Below are positions 22,000 to 33,438 of a stretch of 64,000 nt of DNA, one piece after another. Within the stretch, counting starts at the first letter, position 1. Each line of letters opens with the position of its first letter. The position numbers and the translations under genes are program-made. This DNA comes from Vitellaria paradoxa (Eukaryota > Streptophyta > Magnoliopsida > Ericales > Sapotaceae), in the NCBI GenBank assembly GCA_019916065.1, contig JAINTL010000099.1:62001-126000 (forward strand), in the 5' to 3' direction. A model generated the notes under the pieces. The model was not told where the DNA came from. It did not search any database and worked only from the letters and a program-made list of their open reading frames with translations.

Positions 22000-23508
22000 T
22001 GACCGACCCTAAAAAGTGTTTCAGGTTCTACTTCTCAAATGCAAGAGGGCAGTTGTAGTTTTAAACTCGGTGAGTCCGAGGTCGAATCCACAGGGAGGGC
22101 TTTGTTAAAAGATCTAGACTTGTTCTCTTAGTTAGTAGGTAAACCTAAATTAATTTAAACTAATTTTGGATTTATAGGACATTTGAGAATGGTTGGTTTG
22201 AGAAGGATGGAATGAAGGAATTGTGATATTAAATTAAAATGTAATAAAATTAAATTTTAAAGAAAATTGATTAATTCAGAAATTAAATTAAATAGCAAGC
22301 ATGATATTGAAGAGGTTATTGATTCAACTTTCATGTCCGGATAGTTCACTACTTTGCCTTGGATGTGTTTATTTGAATCTCGATTAGGGTTTAATTTGAA
22401 AATTATTAAGAATATTGTAATCAAAGGTTAGTACCAGTGATCTCAAGCGGATATGGTTAAAGACCTTTGTTTCCGAAAGTTTTTCAAACAAATGAAACTA
22501 AAAATGAATTCGAAACCTATTTTTAATCTTGTTCGAAAGTATGTAAACGGTTATATTTGAAAACCCATACTAGTGACTTCAAACGAGTGTGGTTAAAGAT
22601 TTTCGGTTTCGAATGTTTTCGAAACAAGTTAAAATAGATTTTAATATGGTAGATTCTTACGCATGAGCTCTCACAACCCATGCGAAGGGTCTACGAACAT
22701 CCCAAGGTTTTTCGTGAACTACCCATTTTGATTCGTTGAACTAAGAACTAGGGTTTTACGCTACAACTAGTTTAAACATCACAAAAGCAATAAAAGAACA
22801 CTCAATCATGCGATTCAATAATTGAAATAAACAAAATATTGTATTAAAGAGTAAAACAAAAATAACTTACAAAGTTTGTGCATAAAAGAAGAGATGAACT
22901 ACAAAAGCGAAGATGAATAACACCACACCAACAATATCCATTAACGATCTTCAAGAACACCGAAAATGCTCACCAAAATACTCTCTAAATTAATCTAAAA
23001 CTAATCTAATCTCTCCAAGTATCTCAGAAAAATAATGAAAAAAAGTTCCCCCCGGCGGCCGTACACTAGATTCTGTATATAGTTACAAGAAAACCCTAAG
23101 TGGCGTGCTTCAAAACGGGATTTCTGGATACACGGGGGTCCTGACTGTCTAAAGAGGGGGTTGGGACTATAGAATGGTCCTTTCTCATTTTTAGCTTACT
23201 GTGGTCCCGACCATTAGGATGGGGGGTCCCAACCCCCAAGTATCTTTTATGTTGTTTCTTTTTATTCTTTATAAAGGGTCTTTAGGCTAGTCTTGCTCAT
23301 CCAAGGCAAGGTTTGAAGCATGAATTTTTCTTCATCTTCTAGGCCCTCTCCATAGCTATAAACTTCGACATCCTTGCCCTTTTCCCTGCAAATAAAACAA
23401 TAAAAGTATAAGTAATACAATAACACTAAAACTTCAACTTTAATTATTTAAATGCATAAATAAGTGTTGAGTTAGGTAGTTTGTAATTACACTTTTCAAG
23501 TGTAATCA
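22000..23508 (-). repeat. 5' LTR of element B
   Basis: 1509 bp, the partner of 16268-17781. Contains the same paired subrepeats and ends tgtaatca. Directly to its right the integrase frame of element A resumes (VITDNGK on the minus strand). Confidence 0.88.
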
Positions 23509-24010
23509 CTTGCCATTATCTGTGATGACTATTCTTGGGATGCCAAACTGACACACAATGTTCTACCACAGGAATTTTCTCATGTTCTACTCTGTGATGC
23601 TTGGGAGTGGTTTAGCTTCTGCCCATTTTGTGAAGCAGTCAATGGCCACCATAGTGAATTTCCTTTATCCTCTTCCTAGTAGGAACGACCCAATAATATT
23701 AATCCTCTACTGTGCAAATAGGTGTGGACTCTGAATCAGTGTAAGCTCATTGGATGGTTGTCTTGGAATATTAGAAAATCTTTGACACTTATCGTACTTC
23801 CTAACAAAGTCCTAAGCGTCTATCTCTATGGTTAGCCAGTAGTAGACTGCCCTCAAGATTTTTTCAGCTAGAGCCCTACTTCTCGAGTGATTCCCGCAGA
23901 CATCTTTATGGATTTCTCTTATTACATAATCAGCTTCGCGCTTATTTGCATAACATAGTAAGGAAGAGCTGTGTCCCCTTCTATAAAGTACTCTACCTAT
24001 AATCAAATAT
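23509..24010 (-). pseudogene. Integrase N-terminal part of element A
   Basis: Minus strand. The zinc-binding module reads ...EIHKDVCGNHSRSRALAEKI, then YYWLTIEIDA, matching the His-His-Cys-Cys region of gypsy integrases; the same region of D reads EIHEGVCGNHLGSRALAGKV. The frame breaks near the Cys pair (23812). At the left end VITDNGK holds the second Asp of the catalytic triad, and element B begins immediately after it. Confidence 0.75.
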
Positions 24011-24193
24011 CGGCTCTCTCGGTACTGGGTTCTTCTGGCTTCATTGTTGTCAGTTAAGTCCCATTCTCCAATTAATCTCTAATCAGTTTAGCCCATTCAG
24101 TATTGTCTTCCACTTGATTAACTTCTGGGATCCGAATGCTCGGGGAATCTAATATCTCGATCGATATGTCTAAGCTTTCCTCTTTAGAAGATG

Positions 24194-24560
24194 CTATCCG
24201 TGCCAATGATCAGCCTTCTCATTTTTTAACCTTGGGATCCACTGAAGCTGGAATCTTGAGAATTTTTTAAACAAACTCTTTGCCTTTTGACAATATTCGG
24301 CCATGTGCTCTTCTCTCACCTTATAGTCTCCTTGCATTTGCTTTACAACTAGTTGAGAATCACTGTAAACTTCAATCTGCTCTGCTCCCATTTGCTGAGC
24401 CATCCAGAGACCAACAATAAATGCTTTATATTCAGTTTCGTTGTTGGAGGCAAGGAACTTGAAACGGAGTGCATACTTCAACTTGTGGCCTTCAAAGGAA
24501 ACTAAAATTATACCAGCACCACTTGAATGGTGGGTAGAAGACCCATTAACATGCAGTGTC
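24194..24560 (-). pseudogene. Second (archaeal-type) RNase H of element A
   Basis: Minus strand. The segment ASNNETEYKAFIVGLWMAQQ and VYSDSQLVVKQMQGDY holds the Glu and Asp positions of type-I RNase H. The upstream D-G-S-S motif (DGSSTRHTSGAGIIL in D) lies before this ORF, near 24530, and is damaged. Such a second RNase H after the normal one is specific to the Tat lineage of plant gypsy elements. The end (WIPRLKNEKAD) is also typical. Confidence 0.75.
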
Positions 24561-24639
24561 TAGAACTGTTCATCATCCTCTGGCTCGAAGGGGTTTGCTA
24601 GGCGGGTAGTGAATTCTGCTATGAAGTCTACCGCAGCTT

Positions 24640-25100
24640 GCCCTTTTATTGCCAGCCTCAATCGGTATTGTATGTCAAATTAACTCAACTCGACCGATCA
24701 TTTCATCAAGCTTCCTGAGGCCTCAGGTTTATGCATGATGTTCTTGAGAGGTTGATCTATGAGAACCACGGTTGTATGGGCTTGAAAATAAGCTCTCAGT
24801 CGTCAAGATGTTGTTACTAAAACAAGGGCCATCAGCTCCGCTTTCGGATAACACTCCTCTGCCACCCTCAAGGACTTACTCGTGTAATAGACTGGCTTCT
24901 GGACTTTACCTTCTTCGCTTACAAGCGCAGAACTCACAACCGCGGCAGAAACGGAGAAGTATAAAAATAATAATTCCCCTGGGGTGGTTCAACTTAGTAA
25001 TAGTACAGATCCTAGGTATCATTTCAATTGTTGAAAGGCTTCATCACATTTAGTTGTCCACAAGCCTTTTGAAGCACCTTGAAAAAGGGGTGGCACTTAT
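24640..25100 (-). pseudogene. Reverse-transcriptase-linked RNase H of element A (degraded)
   Basis: Collinear on the minus strand with the better-preserved RNase H of element D (50625-50990). It retains stretches equivalent to KPVYYTSKSL and TDQPLKN but has several stops and frameshifts, so no long frame survives. Confidence 0.55.
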
Positions 25101-25190
25101 CTGTGGAACGAGAGATGAATCTGTTTAGTACTGCCACCCTCTCGGCTACTTTTTTAACTTTCTTTGTTGTCTATGGAGGTTGCATTTTTA

Positions 25191-25850
25191 TTATTGCTCT
25201 AACCTTTTCTGGGTTGTCTCCATCCTTTTGCTGGGCACCATGAAACTGATAAATTTGCCAGATGTAACTCCAAACGCACACTTGGCTAGGTTCAGCTTCA
25301 TACTATACTTTCTCAAGGTGTTAAAGGTTTCTTCTGGGTCAGCAACGTGAGAGTCTACCTTTCTGCTTTTGACAAGCATATCATCCACATATACCTCTAC
25401 ATTCCTCCCAATTTGGTCTTTGAACATCTTATTCATCAACCGTTGGTACGTTGGTCCCACATTTTTTAGCCCAAATGACATGACATTGTAGTAATAAAAA
25501 CCACGATCAATGATGAACGCGGTATGTTACTGGTTGCGTTCAGCCATCTTTATTTGATTATAGCCCGAGAAAGCATCCATGAATGATAACAATTCAAGGC
25601 CCGTTGTGGAGTCAACAAGGAGATCGATAGCTGGTAAAAGGAAGCTATCCTTCAGACATTCTTTATTAAGACCCAAGTAGTTCACACACATCCTCCATTT
25701 GTCATTTGACTTCTTTACCATAACTATGTTTGACAACCAAGTGGGGTAGTAGACTTCCCAGATGAACTTGGATTTTATTAACTTATTCACCTCTTGCTCA
25801 ATCGCTTCATTGCGCTTGGGGCAAAAAATTCCCATTTTCTATTTTATTGG
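25191..25850 (-). pseudogene. Reverse transcriptase of element A
   Basis: Minus strand, in two frames. The first part (25835-25527) reads KSNDKWRMCVNYLGLNKECL and LLSFMDAFSGYNQIKM, with the first catalytic Asp in MDAFSGYNQ. The second part (25481-25191) has MSFGLKNVGPTYQRLMNKMF and VEVYVDDMLVKS, with the catalytic Asp pair in YVDDM. A break between 25527 and 25481 disrupts the frame. It would copy element RNA into DNA; the active-site residues are still readable. Confidence 0.85.
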
Positions 25851-26020
25851 TCTAGCATTGGGAAAAATGTTCAAATGATGGGCCACCACATTGGTGCTTA
25901 TTCTGGGCATATCTTTGCAGGACTAAGCAAAAACTTCCATATTATTGATAAAAAAAAATCTTTTATTTTACTCTTCAACGGTTCGGGGATCCTAGATCCA
26001 ATCTTTATAGACTTATTCTC

Positions 26021-26650
26021 TTAAGGGGCTCCAACAATCACTTCTTCTAGCTCATCAGTTGGTTCTCCTCGTCTCAATTCCTTGTCATCACGAACCTCGA
26101 GGCTATCCACAACCAATGTCTCATTTCCCATGTCTTGTTTAAAGGAGGACATATAGTATTCCTTCGCCATTTTATGATTGCCCCTGGTACATCCCACACT
26201 ATGTTCAGTCGGGAACTTGACGCGAATATAGTACGTAGATGTAACTGCTTTGAATTGATTAAGGATTGTCTTCCCAAAAATGACATTGTCTACCAAGGGA
26301 CAGTTGACCACCAAAAAGTTGATAATTTTTGTTGCTTGTTGTGGCTCGTCGCCAAGGGTTACCGGCAGGGTGATCGACTCGAGTGAAATTATTCAGCCTG
26401 CAGTAAATCCCACAAGGGGGGAAGACATAGGTTGTTGCTTGTCTCTGTCAATTTTCATCTTTTCGAATGCCTCCCAGTGTAGTATGTCTGCTGAACTGCC
26501 ACTGTTGACTAGCACTCTCCAAATTTTGAAGTTGGCGATGATCGAGAAGATTACGAAGGGGTCATCGTGAGGCTGGCAAAGCTCCTCTGATTTTTCCTTA
26601 GTAAAAGTGATTGGGGGATAATGCGGTCGAATTTGTTTGGCCACTTAGCT
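26021..26650 (-). pseudogene. Aspartic protease region of element A
   Basis: Minus strand. The active-site loop reads RVLVNSGSSADILHWEAFEK; the expected catalytic Asp (D-S/T-G) is Asn here, so the protease would be dead even without the frame breaks. Downstream (26314-26021) follows the linker to RT, VDNVIFGKTILNQFKAVTST, as in element D. It normally matures the Gag-Pol polyprotein. Confidence 0.75.
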
Positions 26651-27271
26651 ATGAGAACCTCATGAGGAGCTCGTACCTCCTTCGCGTATCCTTTTCTTGC
26701 ACTTGAGGATTCCCCTCCAACAGTGAATCCACCTAATATGATATGGATCTCATAGATCAGCTAGTTCTTTTGACATGCTCAGCCCGGGCTTCTTGGAAGT
26801 GGGCTTCACGGCCGAGGGCTCCTTCAGTCAGGACTCCTTCTTTTGGCTAGCCTATTATCCCGAACCGGCTACAAATATCCCGAATCGATCGTGCCTAATT
26901 AGTTCCTCGACTTACCTTTTCAGGTCGATGCACTCATCAATGCCATGCTTGTCGTCTTGGTGAAATCGGCAATACTTTGCTCCAGACCATTTGTTTACAG
27001 GGGTCTTAAGCCTCCCTAGCCATCTTAAGGCCAGATCATTTTGGATCTTGATGAACACGCTCTCTAGCCTTGTGTTCAACGAAGTGTAGTCGCATTTGTC
27101 ATCAAATCTTCGGGGCCCGCGGTTAGATTAATTATCGAGTCTCCTATTTTTGGAGTCCCTATTGTCCCGAGCATTGTCTGGCCCACTTGGCCACTTCTTC
27201 TCAGGTTTGGAGCTTCCTACCCCATTGTTCTCCTTCGTCGCCTTCGTGGCATCGTCAACGTTGATACACTT

Positions 27272-28290
27272 CTAGGCTTGACATAGGAGCTCAACCATAT
27301 TAGCGGGTGACTTTTTTACCAATGAAGCTACGAACCTGGGCGACCTTCGCTTACGCACAAAGGCGGTCATGACTACCTTATCGTCAGCCTTATCAACTTC
27401 CAGCAACTCCTTGTTGAACCTTCCCACGTAGTCTCTTAGAGACTCGTCCTTTTCTTGCTTAATAGTGAGGAGGTGGGTGGCAAGCCTCCTTTGTCTTTGC
27501 CCACCGATAAAGTGATTGACGAAGAGTTTGCTCAACTAGGCGAAGCTCGCAATGGTGCCCACTTTGACTTTGGAAAACCACAAGCGGGTGGGTCCCTTGA
27601 GTGTTGTGGGGAACACCTGGCACATGATCTCATCTGGGTAAGCGTGAATGTGCATTAACGTCTTAAAAGTCTCCAAATGATCCAATGGATCTTGTGACCC
27701 ATCAAATGAATCTAACGCCAGCATTTTAAACTTTGGTGGTAGGGGACAAGCCATCACCGCTGGAGTAAACGGGGAAACGGTGTTGCCAATCAAGTCTTCC
27801 ACCATGTTTGGTGCTTTAACCGCTGCAAAGTCTCTTTCCATTTGAGCCTGCATGGCTTTAATTTGCTCCTCCCATGGATTGGCAGAAATGTCTTTAACAT
27901 TCGTGGCCTCCACCCTTGAGGCCTCCAGATGAGCACTAGCAGGGCTATCAGCTCCCACTGTTTTTTCTCTTCCCCTGGATTCTTCTAACACCCTACTGGG
28001 AACATTGCTTTCCCCCACGACGCTTGCTTCATGAGCCGCCTGGCCCACAACAAAACCAATTCTATCCCTTACTGGAACTTCTCCATTTCCCCCTCCATTG
28101 AGTTCTATAACCCCTCCATTATAGGCTCCATTTGTTGGTGGGTCCATTGGAGGCGGAATCATAGTAGGGGGTGTACTTATTCATTGGAGCAGTGCTTGGT
28201 TCTGGGCTACCAAAGCTTGCATGATAGCCATCATCGCATTCATCTGTCTCTCCACGGCACTGATTCGCTCATCGTTTTGGTTCTCCATTG
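27272..28290 (-). pseudogene. gag: Gag region of element A
   Basis: Minus strand. It begins near 28290 (MENQNDERIS-like, with a stop shortly after) and is open from 28162 to 27536 and from 27535 to 27272. A single TAG (where Gln fits) at 27536-27538 separates the two. The core has PLPPKFKMLALDSFDGSQDP, DHLETFKTLMHIH and VGRFNKELLEVDKADDKVVM, the gag capsid pattern shared with element D. Confidence 0.8.
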
Positions 28291-28364
28291 TCTCTGTCGT
28301 CAATGAAGGAGGTTAATGTTGATACTGGACCTAGTTGGACCATAAAAGTTACGAGAAAATTTGT

Positions 28365-28384
28365 GATTCCCATAGACGGCGCCA
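28365..28384 (-). other. Primer-binding site of element A
   Basis: Minus strand tggcgccgtctatgggaatc, two bases inside the 5' LTR. The identical 20-mer is used by element D. It has the form reported for tRNA-Arg-primed Tat/Ogre elements; I infer the tRNA identity. Confidence 0.7.
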
Positions 28385-28386
28385 AC

Positions 28387-28933
28387 TGATGAAATAGTGA
28401 TCCAGTGATGCTACAGATGATCCAAACCAGAGTTCGCAAAACTATCTTGGACACCGGTGTGGTGCCTGCCAAATAGTCTCCAATGCTTAAGTTAGCAAAA
28501 GAGAGTTTGAGAAAGTATTTTGGTAGAGTAACAATAAGACAAAGAGTATATGTATACCTTATATCTGTGGAAATGGTGTATATATAAAAGTATAGGACTT
28601 GTACAGGCACGAGATATGTGAACTATACACAATCGTTGTTTCCTTCCAATCTTATTGTGTCACGTATATTTGTAGATTTCAAGATAATTCTCATAATTAG
28701 TTATCTAAACCATTATGCAGCAGGCTATGCTCTAACAGGCAAGAATCACGGAATATGCTAGAATACAGTTATGCATACTGTTATAATGTAAGCAATTTTG
28801 TCTTTAATGCATTAATCAGTTAGACCGACTGAGGTCGACAATGGTCGGTCGATCAAATTGGGTTCTGGTCGCTCAGGTACTTGTGATTGGTCGGGTGAAC
28901 CCTTTAAGGCGGTTGGTTGGGTTCACCCCATCA
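28387..28933 (-). repeat. 5' LTR of element A
   Basis: 547 bp. Differs from the 3' LTR at roughly 75-80 positions by eye, mostly transitions, about twice the divergence between the LTRs of element D. Confidence 0.9.
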
Positions 28934-28938
28934 CCAAT

Positions 28939-29800
28939 TATTTGACTCTCTCCGTTTCATTAGTATATTTTAATTTCATTTATTATAATATTAATATTTC
29001 ATTTATTTTAAAATCAAAACTTAAGATTAAGTCACCCCACTCTTAATATATGTATAGTGGTTTGCAAAATCAAGTATACTGAAAAAAAAATAAATAAATG
29101 GTGAAAGTTGGTGGAACAAAATTTGATGAAAAAGATAAGTAGAAGATGAATAGAAACTCTAATGGCTAATTGTTGTTAGTTTAATTATTTAGTTTAAAAT
29201 TACAAATTGTTAGAATACTTATTCAAAAGTTAATATTTAAATTTAGTAAAATATTATAATAAAATAAATTATCATAATAATTGTTATTTTAATAATATAT
29301 ATATTATAAAATATAACTTTAAGTAAAAGTATTAACTATAAAAAATAATTATATCATAGATTAATATTTCAATAATAATTAATTTTGATAATGAATTATT
29401 ATTAGTTAAAAATTATTTTCATTTTGATAAAATAATTTAATAAAACAAATAATTTTAATTTATTTAAATAAATTATTAATTTTAATAAATTATCTTTATA
29501 TAATACATAATCTAGTAAGTTATTATTTATGAGAAATAATTTTCATCTAATAAAATAAATTATTTTAATAAGCAATTATGATTTTATTAAACATTAATTT
29601 TGATTTGAGAAAATAAATAATTTTAGTCAAAAATTAATATTTTAATAGTGTTAATTGAATAAAATAAAATAAATTATTTTAATAATAGAGAGTAAAATTT
29701 ACCCCAATAAATTTTTACCATCGGTTACTCCTTTTCCTATTCTAGTTCTCTTCCTAACTACTTAGTGCTTTGTGAAAATCCTGAATCCCTGATTAATCTA
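28939..29800. other. A+T-rich intron sequence, no gene
   Basis: Host sequence to the right of element A. From 29220 to 29700 it is almost only A and T, with repeating 'aataaattattttaat' words. No ORF with coding character. Confidence 0.5.
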
Positions 29801-29814
29801 ATCAGTGTTTGCAG

Positions 29815-30296
29815 AGATTTGGGATATAACACACTCCATTCGGTTAAACAATTCCCTCTACATGGCTGTTATTAACAATGATTGGGAGAGAGCTAAGTAC
29901 CTACTTGAGCTTAATCCTCAGCTATTGACTGCCAAAGTTTCAGCACTTGGATACACAGCACTCAAACTTGCAGCACTAGCTGGGCACGCCAAGATTGTGG
30001 AGGAGTTGGTTCACATGACAGATGAGCGCAAACTGGTGGTACCAAATGATCGTGGTGTAACGGCCCTTTCTCTCGCTGCCATTGGAGGCATTACAGAGGT
30101 TGCCAAGCCCTTGGTTAGAAAGTATCCTGACTTGCTGAGCATCGAAGATCGGAATGGACTCATCCCCGTTGTGGTCGTTGCTCAGTTTGGCCTCACCGGT
30201 ATGGTCCGTTTTCTTTACTCCGTCACTGATGAGGAAGTCTTGGAATCAGGGGATCACGGCGCCGGACTTCTGCTTGCATCATTGCTCAAATATACG
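29815..30296 (+). CDS. Ankyrin-repeat exon (exon 2) of an ACD6/ITN1-like ankyrin-PGG gene
   Basis: The acceptor gtttgcag ends at 29814 and the donor acg/gtaccc follows 30296; the frame is open throughout. The protein starts near EIWDITHSIRLNNSLYMAVI and has ankyrin repeats with the usual spacing: NDWERAKYLLELNPQLLTAK, LGYTALKLAALAGHAKIVEE, DRGVTALSLAAIGGITEVAK, NGLIPVVVVAQFGLTGMVRF. In intact relatives these repeats bind partners in the cytosol, beside C-terminal membrane helices; members act in salicylate-linked immunity (ACD6) or salt response (ITN1). The subfamily is inferred from the N-terminal layout. The last codon leaves phase 0, which does not match exon 3. A CG/CA run (cacgcacgcgcgcg) directly follows the donor. 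Confidence 0.85.
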
Positions 30297-30499
30297 GTAC
30301 CCCCACGCACGCGCGCGCGCGCGTATGTCTACTTTTAGTTTCGTAAGGGTTTATTTGGTATAAGCGTAGCCGGTTTCCTTTTTCCTGGTTATTATTTCAT
30401 TACATATATGTACTATCAAAATTTAATTTTTTAGGGCAAATTTATTTTTCGTCCTAACTTTATTTCAAATTCCATTTTCATTTTTCTTTAAATAATTAA

Positions 30500-30829
30500 A
30501 GTGACATTTAGTTTGTTTTTCTATTTTCTATTTTATGTATTTTATGTTTTAAAAATTTCAAAACAAGAAAACAAAAAATATTCATTTTTTCTTTATTTTG
30601 AGATTTTCCTTATTTTGAATTGAAAACACTTAAAACAACTTTTTGTTATTTTTCATTTCATATGTAAATTCATTTTCTATTTTCTAAAATAAATTTTAAA
30701 AATACAAGTGACCAAATACGTTTGAGTTATTTTCTTTATTTTCAAAAGTATAAAATGATAAATGAGATTAAAATAAAAATAAGAAAATAAATAAAAAATA
30801 AAAAATAACAAAACAAATTAAATGATACC
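30500..30829. mobile_element. MITE (330 bp), Tourist-like, copy 1
   Basis: Ends agtgacatttagtttgttt and, on the opposite strand, ggtatcatttaatttgttt form imperfect terminal inverted repeats. TAA lies on both sides (30497-30499, 30830-30832). A second copy of the family is at 43273. No coding sequence. Confidence 0.65.
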
Positions 30830-31255
30830 TAAGCGTCTGGATTTTTATATAGTTACAATTGCTTCCTAATAACCATTTTACCTTTGAAAGTTAGACGATT
30901 AACTATAGGAATGCTTAAACAAAATAATCAATAATTATTGAGAGAGAGATTTGCAACCAATTAAAAGGTTAGAATTTTAATTGTTGCAAAAAAAAAAAAA
31001 AGGAAACTTTAATCCTAACATAGGATTTATTATAAAACTTAGGAGGCAAAGTGAAATATATTTATACATTTTTCTTTTAGTTTTACTAAAGTTATTAACA
31101 TTTTTCAAGAAAACAAATTCCTTAAAAATAGTAGAATCTAGGCACAAGTAAATATATATATATTTAGAATAAAATTAATTATTTTTTCACCCATATGTGA
31201 ATTTTTTTTTATTTTAAGTATTTCTTTTATAAAAAGGTGATAAACTAGCCAAAAA

Positions 31256-31297
<42 letters not shown>

Positions 31298-31595
31298 TTA
31301 CATAAAACAAAAAACCATGCAAGTGAAAAAAAAGTAATGAAAAAAAAATACAATTTAAGAGCTATCATTAGGATAAAGTTAGTCTCACAACATGAAGTAT
31401 GTATCAAATTTAAGAGACACAATCAAGCTTTTTGACCGTGAGAGTTTAGAGAGTTATAAGTCTTTCGATTATTGAATTACATTCAAGAGATGAGACGAGG
31501 TTAGCCTTCTCTTACACAAAAATAGGGCTAATGTTTAGCTCAAGTCTATATTTTAACTACTAATTTGCTTTTTATTTTGCAAAATTAAAATATAG
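30830..31595. other. Intron 2 sequence with (AAT)n microsatellite
   Basis: A+T-rich, with an A-run at 30988-31002 and a perfect AAT repeat of about twelve units at 31258-31294. It ends in the acceptor tatag at 31595. No gene. Confidence 0.6.
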
Positions 31596-31750
31596 ATATT
31601 GCTTTGAAACTGGTGGATAAGTTCCCAAATTTGGCTTTCGCTGAACTGGAGGAATCTCGAGGGGCCCCTGGGGGAACACTCGTTACGTTAGCAACTTGAC
31701 ATTCAGCATTTCCCTGTGGGACTCATCTCACCTTCTGGCAGCGTTTGATC
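31596..31750 (+). pseudogene. Exon 3 of the ankyrin-PGG gene, with premature stop
   Basis: The frame reads IALKLVDKFPNLAFAELEES, then GTLVTLAT, stop, HSAFPCGTHLTFWQRLIYK. The family normally has IALDLL-RYP-LAF ... LA-KPSAFPSG--L-FWQR at this point, so identity is clear. Two lesions are visible: a TGA at about 31696-31698 inside conserved sequence (CGA to TGA would explain it), and a start one base out of phase with exon 2. A plausible donor is aaat/gtgggt at about 31754, whose phase fits exon 4. Lesions in an otherwise recognisable exon suggest a pseudogene, although sequencing error is possible. Confidence 0.65.
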
Positions 31751-31868
31751 TACAAATGTGGGTATTTATATACCATTTCATCCATTTGAGTGCATCTTCT
31801 ACTACAGGAAACAGATATTTTGTTTCTATGATAGTGTTTTAGTTCGGGCTCAGTTGACAACGCTGTCG

Positions 31869-32962
31869 TTTTTTTGTTATTATTTTCTGTTGCCGTTTTT
31901 TATTTTTTATTTTTCTGTTTTCTGTTACCGTTTATTTTTTCTGAAATGAAAACTGAAACTGCATTTGATAATGCACGTTTATTTATAACTATTAATTTTT
32001 TATTTTAGAAAATATTTAATTTTATTAGTTTTAAAAAATTAATAGAACTTAATAAAATATATTTTATATTAATTTAATTTAATTAATATAATTAATTAAA
32101 TTAATACAGTAAATTATTAATTAAAATCATTTAATTCAATAAATATAAAATATAATAAATTATATTATTTATAAAAAATAATTGAATGAAATATAAATAA
32201 TATATCATTTAATTTAATAAATATAAAATATATTAATTATAATTTAATTATATTATTTATCAAAAATAATTTAATAAAATATATTTCATATTAAATAAAT
32301 AATTAAATTTGATTAATTATTAAATTAAATTATTTATTTTTAAATTAATTATTTATTAAAATAATTTAATAAAATATATTTTATATAAATTAAATTAATT
32401 AAATCATAAATAATTTAATTTAATTATGTTATTTATTTAAAATAATTTAATAATTATTATTAAATTAAATTAAATTAAAAATTAATGTAATTTAATTATT
32501 TATTACTAATTATTTGTATAAATTAATTTAATTATTAAATTAAATAAATTAATTATGATATTTATTTCAGATAATTTAGCAATAATTAATTATTAAATTA
32601 AATTAATTAATTAATTTAGTTTTATTATTTATTAAAAATAATTTATATAATTAATTTATTGAATTTAATTATATTATTTATTAAAATAACTTACTTTAAT
32701 AAAATATTTAAATAAAATAATTTATTTTTATGTAATGTAACAAAAATAGACAAGATTTTAAAATTGATAAAATATTTACAAAAATAAAAGAAAACAGAGT
32801 GAAATCACTTTTTTTCTATTTCTGTTTTTCTGTTTCTGTTTTCATTTTCTTTGGAAACAAAAAAACAAAAACAGATTTAACAAACATATTTCTGTTGCCA
32901 GTTTACAAAATTTTAAAAACGTAAATAGAAAAATAGAAAACAAAAATATTACCAAACGGAAG
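31869..32962. mobile_element. Possible A+T-rich TIR element in intron 3
   Basis: The left end (ctgtcgtttttttgttatta) and the reverse complement of the right end (cttccgtttggtaatatt) are weakly similar and both are followed by 'ttttctatttttct' sequence. The core (31975-32760) is almost pure A/T with 'aatttaattaa' words. No duplication confirmed. Confidence 0.3.
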
Positions 32963-33022
32963 CTTCATGTTTCATCTTTTTCTTCTTTTTTTTTTTTAAT
33001 TAACACGTGTTTGTAAAATTTA

Positions 33023-33377
33023 GGGCCCGTTTGGAGGCTCAAAAACTAGTAAAAAAGTACCAAAAGTTACATTTTGTAACTTTTGGTGCGCTTGGTAAAC
33101 CATATTTTTTCTCACTTTTTTGCTTTGCTATAGTAAAAAATAAAACAAAAAATTTTATCAAACACACAAAAATTACCTTTTTTTGCTCCGCTACAATAAA
33201 AAAAATTACTAAACGCACAAAAAGTTACATTTTTTTGCTTTAATACAGTAAAAAGTTTACCAAACACCTAAAAGTTACCAAAAAAATGTTAAAAATTATA
33301 TTTTATTTCACCAAACACACAAAAAATTATCAAAAAATTTACTTTTTTTACTAATTTTTAATCCCCCAAACGGGCTC
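33023..33377. mobile_element. Tourist-like MITE (355 bp)
   Basis: Starts gggcccgtttggagg; the reverse complement of the right end is gagcccgtttggggg. TTA lies on both sides (33020-33022 and 33378-33380), the PIF/Harbinger target. The interior repeats 'aaaaagttacatttttt' and 'accaaacac' words. No ORF of its own. Confidence 0.8.
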
Positions 33378-33438
33378 TTAATTATGATTATTAGAAGATA
33401 AAACACATTGCAATGAGAACAGTACTAATTTATTAAGT

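Larger units (their letters stand above)
16268..23508 (-). mobile_element. LTR element B: gag-only LARD, Athila-like
   Basis: LTRs of about 1.5 kb (16268-17781 and 22000-23508) both start tgaccgaccc and end aatca on the plus strand. Minus-strand order: 5' LTR, tRNA-Asp-type primer site, gag (21814-20870), a second ORF (20808-20221), about 2.4 kb without coding sequence, a G-rich polypurine tract, 3' LTR. Protease, RT and integrase are absent, so it would have needed enzymes in trans (a large retrotransposon derivative). The LTRs differ at many positions with indels, so the insertion is old. There is no matching target duplication. Compared with element D, about 17 bp of integrase sequence is missing at the site, so insertion or later decay deleted flanking DNA. 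Confidence 0.85.
4105..28933 (-). mobile_element. LTR retrotransposon A, Ty3/gypsy Tat lineage, with nested insertions
   Basis: A complete insertion bounded by 5-bp duplications ccaat at 4100-4104 and 28934-28938. LTRs are 4105-4652 and 28387-28933. Reading the minus strand the order is 5' LTR, primer-binding site, gag, protease, RT, RNase H, second (archaeal-type) RNase H, integrase, 3' spacer with tandem repeats and an antisense gene, polypurine tract, 3' LTR. A second RNase H is the mark of the Tat lineage. The 24.8-kb span includes solo LTR C (6141-13496) and LARD B (16268-23508), so the element itself is about 10.2 kb. Every domain has stops or frameshifts, and the LTRs differ at roughly one base in seven, so it is an old, inactive copy. 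Confidence 0.9.
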
